The notes beneath the pieces were generated by a model, which saw nothing but the letters and a program-made list of their open reading frames with translations, was not told where the DNA came from and did no database searches. Shown here one piece after another: positions 9,506-18,236 of a DNA stretch of 64,000 nt. The position numbers were made by a program, and so were the translations under genes. Each line of letters begins with the position of its first letter. The first letter of the stretch is position 1. Source of the stretch: Beggiatoa alba B18LD (GTDB taxonomy: Bacteria; Pseudomonadota; Gammaproteobacteria; Beggiatoales; Beggiatoaceae); contig NZ_JH600070.1 in the NCBI RefSeq assembly GCF_000245015.1, positions 1 to 64,000 on the forward strand. The letters run 5' to 3'.

Positions 9506-9518
9506 GGGCTTTTCCTTG

Positions 9519-10910
9519 TTAAACAAAGAGTCTTTTCTCAGGACGTTCAAAACCACCTAATAGTCGAATAATTTCTTTTGCATCTGATTCGGCTTGTTTA
9601 CGTTCTTGAGAGACGGTTTCGCCCGTTAGGTTGGAGACTTCGCCCCAGCAGGCAAAGGCGAGTTCTAACACGGTTTGCCCTTTAGGAGAACGTTGCGTTA
9701 AATCGACACCTTTTTCCATCAACAATTTCACATTGTGCAATGAATAGGCGGCAATAGCAGCAAAAATAGGGGTGTAGCCTTCTTCATCAGGTAGATTCAC
9801 GTCCATGCCTTGGTCTAACAGCATCCGTAAAACAGTATCATTTTTTGTACAAGAGGCGGCGTGAAATAAAACTCGAGAACGTCTTGCCCCAGCCCCTTTT
9901 TTTAATAAATATTCTGCCATGCGGGCATCGCCATTGCGGGCAGCGATTCCTAAGGGCATCAAGCCTTTTGCATTCTTAAGCTCAAGATTTGCGCCATGTT
10001 GTACTAATAACTCAACCAGTGAAAAGTAGTCGTTATTAACGGCAAGGTGTAACGCGGTTTGTGCTTCTACATCATTTGTCAGTGCATTAACATCAATACC
10101 TGCTTTAATCAGTAGTAAGGCTACATCGCGTAAACGACTTTCTTTTACTTCTTTTTCTTGTTTTGCTGCGCGATAGGCAACTAGATAGTGAAGTGCGTTA
10201 TAACCGGGTTCTTGGTCTGTAACGTTTGGATTTGCACCTTTATTGAGGAGTAATTGAATCGTTTTGAGTTCTTTGCTGTATTTGCAGGCGAGAAGTAAGG
10301 GCGGGCGAGCTGCATTTATAACGGTTTTTTCATCAGTCTGTTCTGGCGGGGCTGTCAATTTATTGACATCATCGCCTGCACTGAGGAGTACATCGATGAG
10401 TTCAAACAAGCCCAGTTTAGCGGCAACGTGTAGCGGAAATTCGCCGTTTTCATTCGCAATATTAAAGTCAGCATGATGATTTAGTAATAATCGGATGACT
10501 TCACGTCGTCTTTTTCGATATTCTAAAAATTGTTCTGGGGTTTTATTCGCCATTTCGCGGACATCCCCTTCAATTGCAAAATGTAATGGGGTTTGTTCTT
10601 TACAAATCGCATTTGCATCAGCCCCTTGTTCTAGCAAATATTTAACAACTTCAACCCGTGCAGTAGAAACCGCGTCATGCAGTAATGTTCTATCTTCCCA
10701 ATTACGGCAAAAAACATAATTTTTATTAAATTGCAGATAGGATTGAATTTTAGCTAAATCGCCTTGTTTAGCGGCATGTAATGCATTAATAAAAACATAA
10801 TTCGGTGGGCTGTCTAATGCTTCGGGTGAAAAAGCATGTACAGCTTCGGTTACGGCGATTTCATTACTATTTTGTGTCACTAAATTACGGATTTTTTTAA
10901 GGAAACTCAT
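9519..10910 (-). CDS. Ankyrin-repeat protein
   Basis: The 463-residue cytoplasmic protein has about nine to ten ankyrin repeats from residue 40 to 430. Recognisable repeat cores include NWEDRTLLHDAV, EQTPLHFAIEG, NGEFPLHVAAKLG, AQTALHLAVNND and EGYTPIFAAIAA. No catalytic domain or signal peptide is seen, so it is probably a protein-interaction scaffold. The stop lies 13 bases upstream of the PilZ start, implying co-transcription with PilZ and perhaps the cyclase. The binding partner cannot be told from sequence. Confidence 0.88.
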   Translation of the reverse strand: MSFLKKIRNLVTQNSNEIAVTEAVHAFSPEALDSPPNYVFINALHAAKQGDLAKIQSYLQFNKNYVFCRNWEDRTLLHDAVSTARVEVVKYLLEQGADANAICKEQTPLHFAIEGDVREMANKTPEQFLEYRKRRREVIRLLLNHHADFNIANENGEFPLHVAAKLGLFELIDVLLSAGDDVNKLTAPPEQTDEKTVINAARPPLLLACKYSKELKTIQLLLNKGANPNVTDQEPGYNALHYLVAYRAAKQEKEVKESRLRDVALLLIKAGIDVNALTNDVEAQTALHLAVNNDYFSLVELLVQHGANLELKNAKGLMPLGIAARNGDARMAEYLLKKGAGARRSRVLFHAASCTKNDTVLRMLLDQGMDVNLPDEEGYTPIFAAIAAYSLHNVKLLMEKGVDLTQRSPKGQTVLELAFACWGEVSNLTGETVSQERKQAESDAKEIIRLLGGFERPEKRLFV

Positions 10911-11248
10911 TGAATTACTCCCCCTTTATGCTAAAGAGAAATCATACGCTATATCAGTAATATGGGGTAGCGGTTTAATGATGATAAGTTGATTCAAATA
11001 ATGCCATTGTTATAAATCGTCTCTGCTATTGAGGTCATAATAAATCCTTCATCATCCTATTTTCGCAAATCACAAGATACCCGTGTTAATTTACTTATCA
11101 TTGTAGAGTATGCATTCGGTATTATCTGGAAGATGACTTATAACTTATGTTAGAGATGAATGTTTTTTGCATTGTGACAATAGTAAGACAGTTTTTTAAA
11201 GAAACGATAATGTCACTAACACTATAACAACAATGTTGGGAGTTACCC
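10911..11248. other. Divergent intergenic region
   Basis: About 340 bases separate the minus-strand ankyrin gene from the plus-strand cytochrome gene. The stretch is AT-rich and should hold both promoters. I see no open frame, RNA gene or repeat copy, and no convincing named operator. A TTGGGAG ribosome site sits just before 11249. Confidence 0.5.
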
Positions 11249-12442
11249 ATGCAATTTACTCATTTTACTCAGTTTAAAACATCACTCTTACGCATTTGTG
11301 TGCTAGGTATTTTACTACTATGCCATTGTTTGACCTATGCTAATCCACCATTAGACCCGCATCAATTATCTACCGCCGTTTGTGGTGCGTGTCATCAGGA
11401 TGTCTTTGCACAATGGCAAAGTTCCATGCATGCACAAAGTACCGCATTAAGTGACCCTGTTCATGGGGGTATTTATAAAGAGGTGGTTGGCAGTCCAACG
11501 GAGGAAGGTGTGCAGTTAAACGGCACGTATCCTGTGTGTTTAAATTGTCATGCACCTAACGCCGCTTTAGCAGGCAAAACGAAGTTGGACAATGCGAATT
11601 ATCATGAAGGTGTCAGTTGTGTAACTTGTCACACGATTCGCCAATTTAATGGCATTTTTGACGAAAAAGAGCAGGTTTTATTTGGCATACAAACCTATTC
11701 TTTATCGAATACCCATTTACAAAGCCCTTCAGGACGGTATTTCGCGCCAGAGTTAGACGCAACACATCCATTTCCGATGGAACCTAATCAAACTGTTTTG
11801 CGCACAAGTCAAGTCTGTGTCGGTTGTCATAGTCAATTCCATATTCCCGCCAGCGAACCTAGCGAACAGCCAAGCCCAACTTGTCAATCTTGCCATATGC
11901 CCAAGATTAACGAATCAACTTATCATGCTATTGCGGGGGGACATAGTGAGGTAATGATTAAGCGGGCGGTGATTGTCACTTTAACCACAGAAACCGTTAG
12001 TGATACATTAAAAACACAGGTAAATTTACAAAATATTTTACCGCATCATTTTCCTGACGGTTCTCCCTTACGTAATGCTTATTTAAAATTAACCGCTTAT
12101 GGAAAAACAGGGGAATTGTTATGGCGTAATTTTCAATCCTTCCCGCCTGTTGCCAGTGATGACCCTCAAGCCTTTTTACAATTGGTTGTGCTAAATGATA
12201 ACGGTGAGGTACAACCGATTTTACCGCGTCAGGTTACAACAAAAGATGTGCAAACAGATACACGTTTACGCCCATATGAAAAACGTAGCTTAAGCTACAA
12301 CATTCCAAGTGCAGGCGTTACCATGATTCGTGCTGAATTGATTTATAACTTATTACCACAAATTGTTATCGATAAATTTACTGAGTTAACAGGGGATTTA
12401 ACCAATCCTGTGGTTGCGGGTATTGCCGAAGTCCGTTTTTAA
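11249..12442 (+). CDS. Periplasmic five-haem cytochrome c (cytochrome c554-like)
   Basis: The 397-residue secreted protein has a Sec signal peptide (hydrophobic core LLRICVLGILLLCHCLTYA, cleavage near residue 31) and five CxxCH haem sites: CGACH, CLNCH, CVTCH, CVGCH and CQSCH, all within the first 220 residues. The spacing and the SSMHAQS histidine region recall the cytochrome c554 / multihaem nitrite-hydroxylamine superfamily. The C-terminal 170 residues carry no haem site and look like a beta domain. Possible roles are electron transfer in sulfur or nitrogen metabolism. No partner enzyme lies nearby, so the substrate stays open. Confidence 0.85.
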   Translation: MQFTHFTQFKTSLLRICVLGILLLCHCLTYANPPLDPHQLSTAVCGACHQDVFAQWQSSMHAQSTALSDPVHGGIYKEVVGSPTEEGVQLNGTYPVCLNCHAPNAALAGKTKLDNANYHEGVSCVTCHTIRQFNGIFDEKEQVLFGIQTYSLSNTHLQSPSGRYFAPELDATHPFPMEPNQTVLRTSQVCVGCHSQFHIPASEPSEQPSPTCQSCHMPKINESTYHAIAGGHSEVMIKRAVIVTLTTETVSDTLKTQVNLQNILPHHFPDGSPLRNAYLKLTAYGKTGELLWRNFQSFPPVASDDPQAFLQLVVLNDNGEVQPILPRQVTTKDVQTDTRLRPYEKRSLSYNIPSAGVTMIRAELIYNLLPQIVIDKFTELTGDLTNPVVAGIAEVRF

Positions 12443-12452
12443 ACACATAAAA

Positions 12453-12484
12453 AAACCTTCTAGGCAATCAAGCCTAGAAGGTTT
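12453..12484. terminator. Bidirectional terminator
   Basis: A perfect 13-base stem, AAACCTTCTAGGC (12453-12465) with GCCTAGAAGGTTT (12472-12484), encloses the loop AATCAA. It lies between the convergent cytochrome and sialidase-like genes, with A's on one side to serve the minus strand. Confidence 0.85.
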
Positions 12485-12515
12485 AAAGGTCGCGTGAATG
12501 ACTAGCGGTTAAGAC

Positions 12516-13742
12516 TTAGTAAAACCCAGCTTGTACACAGCCATCCTTATCACCCGCTAAGATAATTTTCTGGCTGACGCTATGTTGAAAACTGCTTGCC
12601 CACCATGCAGAGAATGGCTGAGATAAAGGACCACGATAAAATTCAATGCCTTCTTTAGTCAGTCCCACATAATAAGGGCTTACTTTTGCGTTATTACGGT
12701 CAGCATAGTTAGGAATATTAGCGACTTGGAAAATAACTCCTATCGTTTCTAAACCCGTATCTGGAAACCGTAATAAACGCACAACGGGCGCACCTGAATA
12801 GTTAATGCTCAAGCCTTCATTGTCCACATACCCTAAACGACTATCGAACAACATATAGCCACTTGCCCATGATGTGCCATTATCCACCGATAATGCTGAG
12901 CGAATTGACCATTTCCACGCGGGGCGGGTTTTAAAATCCCACCACGAATAAACACGCTCAGGCGTTAAATCCACTTGCTCATAAAAAATGGCTAATAAAT
13001 CACCAACACCAATAATAGCAGGCATTCCAAAACGCTGATAAGATTCGTTTTTTGTTACAACTACAGGCGCAGACCATGACACGCCTAAGTCATCAGAACG
13101 TTGAAGTAAAATGATTTGCTCATTTTCATATGCCAATGTCCCCGTTTCTGAAACTTCAGAGGCAAAAGTAATATATAAAGTTTCGTTTCCATTAGGGTTA
13201 TAACCATCATGAGAAACCCATAAAGCAGGCTCATAAACCCCTACGTCACTGACACTACTCCCATCATTACTTTCGCCATTGGTCAAAGTCCCCATTGTTT
13301 CCCCAAAGGTTTGCGCACGGAATCCCCATGTTTTCCCCTTATCAGTACTTTGTATGACATCAATGTGAGAATTAACCCCTTCCCATGCACGCAATGCCAA
13401 TAAAACAGTTTCTGGGCGATTTCCCTTAGCTTTTAAAACAACCAGATAAGCATTACTAAAATTAGCGGGGGGATTATAAGCCGCAATGGCGATTTCTTCC
13501 CACACTAATAAATTTTTATCTCCACGATAAATAACAATGGCTTGTCCGCCTTGTCCCTGCTCGTTGACAATATAACGGTCAACCGACATTAAGACACTGC
13601 CATCAGCAAGTTCAGCAAAACGGGGATAATGTCCATCCACATTCACGCCTGTTGTCGTGGTAAATAAACACGTTGCGGAAGCAACCATTGATAATAATAA
13701 AAAATAGCTGCTAATGAGTAACTGAATGATAAAACGTAACAT
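12516..13742 (-). CDS. Secreted sialidase-like (BNR/Asp-box) protein
   Basis: The 408-residue protein has a signal peptide (FIIQLLISSYFLLLSMVASA) and three Asp-box motifs of the S-x-D-x-G-x-x-W type: STDKGKTW, SDDLGVSW and SVDNGTSW. Together these indicate a six-bladed beta-propeller of the sialidase superfamily. Whether it is an active glycosidase is uncertain, because the arginine triad cannot be assigned confidently without alignment. A nonulosonic-acid pathway occurs about 24 kb away but is not linked to it. The protein is probably periplasmic or secreted. Confidence 0.72.
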   Translation of the reverse strand: MLRFIIQLLISSYFLLLSMVASATCLFTTTTGVNVDGHYPRFAELADGSVLMSVDRYIVNEQGQGGQAIVIYRGDKNLLVWEEIAIAAYNPPANFSNAYLVVLKAKGNRPETVLLALRAWEGVNSHIDVIQSTDKGKTWGFRAQTFGETMGTLTNGESNDGSSVSDVGVYEPALWVSHDGYNPNGNETLYITFASEVSETGTLAYENEQIILLQRSDDLGVSWSAPVVVTKNESYQRFGMPAIIGVGDLLAIFYEQVDLTPERVYSWWDFKTRPAWKWSIRSALSVDNGTSWASGYMLFDSRLGYVDNEGLSINYSGAPVVRLLRFPDTGLETIGVIFQVANIPNYADRNNAKVSPYYVGLTKEGIEFYRGPLSQPFSAWWASSFQHSVSQKIILAGDKDGCVQAGFY

Positions 13743-13884
13743 ACTAACTCTCGATAAATTAAGTAACTACTTAGTATATAAACTAAATTAGCCACTGTAT
13801 AATTGCAAGGGGAAACAAAATAGAAAATACCGTAGAAAAAATGTTAGTGGCTCGCTTTCTCATAAAACAGGAATATTATTAATC

Positions 13885-14739
13885 GTGTTGCACTTTCCGC
13901 CGACAGAAAACAATTTTTTTATCACTGATACACCACAAAAATTTAACTTTATTCCGACGACTGCCATAGAACAACAACTGCTACAAATACCTATTCCTTA
14001 CATTGCGGGTCATTGCAGTGTTTGTCAGGACACCACACATTTACAATTTTCTCCCGCATTTTATACCGCTATTCAACAACAAACTTTTGTCAATTGGCGG
14101 GAAGATTTAAGTTGTGAATGCTGTCATTTCAATGCACGGATGCGTGCTACAGTTGAATTGATTCAATACTTAATCGCGCAACAATTACCCCGTGAAACCT
14201 ATATCAGCGAAGCGGTTACCCCCCTTTATCATCATTTATCAACCCGCTTACCTAAACTCATCGGCAGTGAATTCTTAGGAATCGATAAAGTAGGCGGTAA
14301 AGTTTACGAATATCTTGGGCAATCGGTACAACATGAAGATTTAACCCATTTATCTTTTGCTAATGAATCCTTTGATTTAATCCTATCTTTTGATGTTTTA
14401 GAACACGTTAGCGCATATCACCAAGCGTTTAACGAGATTTATCGCGTACTAACAAAAGGCGGACGCTTTTTATTCAGCGTACCAATTCATTTAGATAAAT
14501 CAAAAACCTTAATTCGTGCGACACAAGACACAAAAGGACACATTACACATCTACTCCCCCCTGAATATCATGGCGACCCTGTTAATCAAGCAGGTGTTTT
14601 ATGTTTTCAAGATTTTGGTTTAGATATTAACTTATTACTGCGAAAAATTGGGTTTCGTTATGTTAAGTTCATTGTTGCGCAATCAGCGAAAAAATACTAT
14701 TTAGGTAAAGGACATATCTTTTTATATGTAGAAAAATAA
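13885..14739 (+). CDS. SAM-dependent methyltransferase (type 11)
   Basis: The 284-residue class I methyltransferase is of the Methyltransf_11 type. An N-terminal cysteine-rich part (CSVCQDTTH, CECCHFNAR) may bind zinc. The core is partly degenerate at the SAM loop but keeps ESFDLILSFDVLEHV and RVLTKGGRFLFSVP. The start is GTG 13885 behind CAGGAAT; TTG 13888 is possible. Similar proteins methylate glycans or small metabolites. The next two genes follow closely on the same strand, but neither reveals the pathway. Confidence 0.78.
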   Translation: MLHFPPTENNFFITDTPQKFNFIPTTAIEQQLLQIPIPYIAGHCSVCQDTTHLQFSPAFYTAIQQQTFVNWREDLSCECCHFNARMRATVELIQYLIAQQLPRETYISEAVTPLYHHLSTRLPKLIGSEFLGIDKVGGKVYEYLGQSVQHEDLTHLSFANESFDLILSFDVLEHVSAYHQAFNEIYRVLTKGGRFLFSVPIHLDKSKTLIRATQDTKGHITHLLPPEYHGDPVNQAGVLCFQDFGLDINLLLRKIGFRYVKFIVAQSAKKYYLGKGHIFLYVEK

Positions 14740-14773
14740 AACCATTTACACCGCATTTACATCAATACTCGCC

Positions 14774-15259
14774 ATGCCAATAATTTTGCAAACTTTTTAT
14801 GATGGAAGTACTGTTGTATTTGATCGAGGGCGTTTTGATGATTGGTGTGTTTATTTACATTTACCACTAAAAAAACGTTATGCCCCCTCTGATACAGAGT
14901 ACTTCACCCGTTTACAACAATTAGCGACACAACACGGAGCGCAAAGTTTATATAATGATTATGTAGAAATTTACGCACAAACGACCGCTAAAATTGATAG
15001 CGATGTATTAACGCTTATTTTAGACGTAGCAGAAAAATATCAAGAAGATGCATTAGAGATTGCCATCTGGTTTACCGTGATTTATGCGGGGATGGTGGCG
15101 GAGGAAAATAAAGAAAAGGCGATTTTAAAAAAACGTATTAAACGCCTTGGGATGTATCAAACCTTGATAGAACAAATAGACCCAAAGATTGCGGCACATT
15201 TTAGTCGCGGAAAAAAGTGGCGTGAACTAGACGAACTTTGTAAAACAAAAGGGTTTTAA
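14774..15259 (+). CDS. Hypothetical protein
   Basis: An acidic/basic soluble protein of 161 residues without signal peptide or recognised domain. It is largely helical and ends in a lysine-rich stretch (KEKAILKKRIKRLGMYQ). Two bases separate it from the next gene, so the two are co-transcribed. The N-terminal FYDGSTVVFDRGRFDDWCVY may form a small beta part. I do not recognise the family. Confidence 0.65.
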   Translation: MPIILQTFYDGSTVVFDRGRFDDWCVYLHLPLKKRYAPSDTEYFTRLQQLATQHGAQSLYNDYVEIYAQTTAKIDSDVLTLILDVAEKYQEDALEIAIWFTVIYAGMVAEENKEKAILKKRIKRLGMYQTLIEQIDPKIAAHFSRGKKWRELDELCKTKGF

Positions 15260-15261
15260 AC

Positions 15262-16203
15262 ATGCGTAATTATTTTATTTTCATAATAAATATCTGGTTA
15301 TTTTGGGGAATATCTTTTTTAAGCTTTGCAACAGAAACACATATTCCCATCAGTTTAGATGAAACCTATACAGAAATTTATAAAGTTCAACAAGAGCTTG
15401 CTTTAATTAAACAGCGTCTTAACTTAACAGAAACCATAGAACGTCCCAAAGTAACCCTACAAATTAGTCCACGTCATAGTTGGCAAAAGATTTATCAAAT
15501 TTTATTTAAGCTCAATCATGTTTTTGAAAAATATGGTTTTCCTCCCTTAAATATCCCATCACGAGAACCAGAAAAAAATATGTCTAATGATGCTATTTAT
15601 GAACAAGTCATTCGGTTACATACAGAATTTAACTTGTTAAAACAATATTTAGGCGTTACTGCATTTCCTCCGCCACCCCCTGTTTTTACACAAAAGACTG
15701 ATTTAGATAATTATAACGCGCTCAATGCCATTTTTTACGATTTAGATGCTTTGGCAAATTCTAGCTTTACGCCGTCTCATGTGTTTGGACAAACAATGCG
15801 GATTCATGAAGATATTGATGCGCTACTCTATTTTTTAGAAATTACAGATACCACACTGCCAAATCCTAAAAAAATCAATAGTACGCCCGCCGATGTATTT
15901 AATACAGGATTAGAATTAGTAAGGGAAATTCAAGAGTTACAGAAAAACTTTAATATAAAAATGGTCAATCTAAAAACTGATGTTTATCAGGATATTCATA
16001 CTAGAAAAATTACACCAACTGAGGCTTTTGGGATGACTGGGTTAATTTTGGCAGAATTACAAGTTTTAAAAGCACATTTAGGGCTTGAATTGATTGTAAC
16101 GCCTGCAGCCCGTTTTTATCAGGATAAAATACCCGCAGATAGTCGTCAGATATTAGAATGGAATATTAGCCGCATTCAGTTAATTAAGAAATTTCATCAT
16201 TGA
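15262..16203 (+). CDS. Hypothetical exported helical protein
   Basis: The 313-residue protein starts with a signal peptide (IFIINIWLFWGISFLSFATE, cleavage around residue 23). The rest is mostly helical with an internal pattern repeated about four times. Each unit has a YEQVIRLHTEFNLLKQYLG-like segment followed by a proline-containing linker, for example IYKVQQELALIKQRLN, IRLHTEFNLLKQYLG and MRIHEDIDALLYFLE. It is probably periplasmic. Repeats of this kind suggest duplication of a helical hairpin. No family is recognised; linkage to the two genes upstream is the only functional hint. Confidence 0.68.
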   Translation: MRNYFIFIINIWLFWGISFLSFATETHIPISLDETYTEIYKVQQELALIKQRLNLTETIERPKVTLQISPRHSWQKIYQILFKLNHVFEKYGFPPLNIPSREPEKNMSNDAIYEQVIRLHTEFNLLKQYLGVTAFPPPPPVFTQKTDLDNYNALNAIFYDLDALANSSFTPSHVFGQTMRIHEDIDALLYFLEITDTTLPNPKKINSTPADVFNTGLELVREIQELQKNFNIKMVNLKTDVYQDIHTRKITPTEAFGMTGLILAELQVLKAHLGLELIVTPAARFYQDKIPADSRQILEWNISRIQLIKKFHH

Positions 16204-16220
16204 TTCGCGTGTCCCAAATA

Positions 16221-16255
16221 AAAAAGACCTGTTTTGTTGACTAACAGGTCTTTTT
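16221..16255. terminator. Bidirectional terminator
   Basis: AAAAAGACCTGTT (16221-16233) pairs with AACAGGTCTTTTT (16243-16255) around a nine-base loop, between convergent genes. The GACCTG core resembles the hairpin in the palindromic repeats, but no other part of the repeat is present. Confidence 0.85.
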
Positions 16256-16282
16256 AGAAAAGCATCAATCTTAATATATTAA

Positions 16283-17101
16283 TTAAACGACTTGGTTAGC
16301 AAGATGGCTTTGTGCTGGTGTTGCAGGTTGTTTCGCAAATACAGGCTGACAACGTGCCATTGCACCAATGTTGTAGCTGTTGTGATAACCCTGTTTTTGG
16401 AACATTTCGCTTGCGATAAAACTACGCATTCCACTGGCGCAATAGAGCATAACTTTCTTATCCGCTAATTGCGCAAAGTAGTTAGGTAATTGTTCTAATG
16501 GGATATTTAAAGCATTGGGTAAATGTCCTTGTGCGAATTCATCCGCGCCTCTGACATCCACTAAAATAGCCCCTTCTTGACACAGTTTTTCGACTTGTAC
16601 TAATTCAATCGGTACTGTCCATTTGCCTAACGCACGCATTAAGCCTTCATACATCCAAGATAATGTGCAAAAATGTGTTGTAATGACAATCAGTTGTAAT
16701 ACTAACAAAATACCACCAACAACCCACGCCGCAACAGGCAAGGCAGCTAAGAAGAGAACGCCAGCGATGACATTCATCACGGCGGCTGATAAGCACGCAA
16801 GCCGACGTTGAAAAGGATTCGGGGGAAGTTTTGCAGCACTAAACCAATGACGTACTACATGATTATAGAGTAAGTCCATGGGGTGTCCTGCGGGAAAAAA
16901 GAACGCCCAAAAACCTAATATACTGACTGCAAAGAGCACTAGAGGTGATTGTGTCAGTAACCCAATCAGGGTAATTGATGAGCAGATAGCGGGGGTAAAG
17001 CGCAATCCCCATTCTAATTGCTTCAATTCAGTGGGTGTATAGCTTTGATAACCTTGTTGAAATAGCGACATTTGTTGAAAAGATAACTTGCATTCAGACA
17101 T
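16283..17101 (-). CDS. DUF4395-rhodanese fusion membrane protein
   Basis: The 272-residue protein has an N-terminal DUF4395-type membrane part (hydrophobic segments around LLTQSPLVLFAVSILGFWAF and VMNVIAGVLFLAALPVAAWV) and a C-terminal rhodanese domain. The active-site loop CASGMRS near residue 222 keeps the catalytic cysteine. Such proteins handle sulfane sulfur at the inner membrane, which suits a sulfur-oxidising lifestyle. ATG 17101 follows GAGGG at good spacing; the frame reaching 17149 lacks this. It is transcribed toward the shared terminator and is monocistronic here. Confidence 0.85.
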   Translation of the reverse strand: MSECKLSFQQMSLFQQGYQSYTPTELKQLEWGLRFTPAICSSITLIGLLTQSPLVLFAVSILGFWAFFFPAGHPMDLLYNHVVRHWFSAAKLPPNPFQRRLACLSAAVMNVIAGVLFLAALPVAAWVVGGILLVLQLIVITTHFCTLSWMYEGLMRALGKWTVPIELVQVEKLCQEGAILVDVRGADEFAQGHLPNALNIPLEQLPNYFAQLADKKVMLYCASGMRSFIASEMFQKQGYHNSYNIGAMARCQPVFAKQPATPAQSHLANQVV

Positions 17102-17636
17102 TATTTTACCCTCATAAATTATATAAAGAATCTTATCGTATATTAGCATACACTAATAGATGTCATGGTGACGTGATTAGTACAAGCTTATTTAAAGCTA
17201 CGATTGGAGTAATTCGTGCTTAATTTTCATGTGGTTTTGATGATTTTGTAGATAGGGAATCATGGGAGCATAGGGGCAAATCGTGAAGAATTGTATTTCT
17301 ATTGATTGGAAACTACTTAACGGTAGCGCAAGCGTGTTATAATACTCGTTTGAAATTTTAATTAACGCCTTAATTACCTACCAAAAAACCCTGAATTTAT
17401 TATATAAGTTGAATTAAAGTAGATAAATTTTTTACTTTTCACTAAAGTTAAGGATTAATCGGCAATTATCAAGAGATTAACTCATTTAATTTAATAGTAT
17501 TAAAATACAGTCACGTTTATCATATTTTACTATTTGCATTGTTTTACAATAGATTGATTGATTAGATTTTTACGGCTAAACAGTGATGTTTAATTCTTTG
17601 TGTTAATTCACTCAAACATGCGGAGATGATGAGTAC
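17102..17636. other. Long upstream region of petABC
   Basis: About 535 AT-rich bases lie between the divergent rhodanese and petA genes. A TATAAT at 17338-17343 is the best -10 candidate for petA, but no good -35 stands at the usual distance. That would leave a leader of nearly 300 bases. A GCGGAGAT ribosome site precedes petA. I find no open frame, RNA gene or repeat copy. Confidence 0.4.
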
Positions 17637-18236
17637 ATGAGTACAGAGGGTGTAAATAAAGGCAGACGACGGTTTTTAGTGGCTTCCACTTCCGTTGTCG
17701 GTGCAATGGGGGTCGCGGCTGCCGCGTATCCTTTTGTTGCTTATTGGCAACCTAGCGCGAAAGCGCAAGCAGCAGGCGCGCCTGTAGAAGTTGACATCAG
17801 CAAGTTAGAACCCGGTCAACGTTTAACCGTTGAATGGCGCGGAAAACCTGTGTGGATTGTAAGACGGACTAAGGAAATCTTAGAAGCGTTACCAACTTTA
17901 GATGCTCAATTACGCGACCCTGTGTCAGATAACAGCATTCAACCTGACTACGCGAAAAATGCGAATCGGGCAATTAAAGACGAATATTTAGTCGTTGTGG
18001 GAATTTGTACCCATTTAGGTTGTTCACCAAATTACGTACCGCTAGGCGAAGGTGCTAGTGCATTAGGGTCTGATTGGAAAGGCGGTTTTTTCTGTCCTTG
18101 CCATGGTTCACGCTTTGACTTAGCGGGTCGTGTGTTCCAAAATGTTCCCGCTCCCACCAATTTAACAATTCCCCCTTACAGTTATTTAAGCGACACCCGT
18201 ATTTTAGTGGGTGCAGATAAAGTAGGAGCCGCGTAA
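17637..18236 (+). CDS. petA: Ubiquinol-cytochrome c reductase, Rieske iron-sulfur subunit
   Basis: The 199-residue Rieske subunit of the bc1 complex passes one electron from ubiquinol to cytochrome c1. A twin-arginine-type N-terminus (GRRRFLVAST) precedes the single membrane anchor. The 2Fe-2S ligands are in CTHLGCSPN and CPCHGSRFD. The start is ATG 17637, because an ATG just upstream runs into a stop. The stop overlaps the petB start by one base, the classical petABC order. Confidence 0.97.
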   Translation: MSTEGVNKGRRRFLVASTSVVGAMGVAAAAYPFVAYWQPSAKAQAAGAPVEVDISKLEPGQRLTVEWRGKPVWIVRRTKEILEALPTLDAQLRDPVSDNSIQPDYAKNANRAIKDEYLVVVGICTHLGCSPNYVPLGEGASALGSDWKGGFFCPCHGSRFDLAGRVFQNVPAPTNLTIPPYSYLSDTRILVGADKVGAA

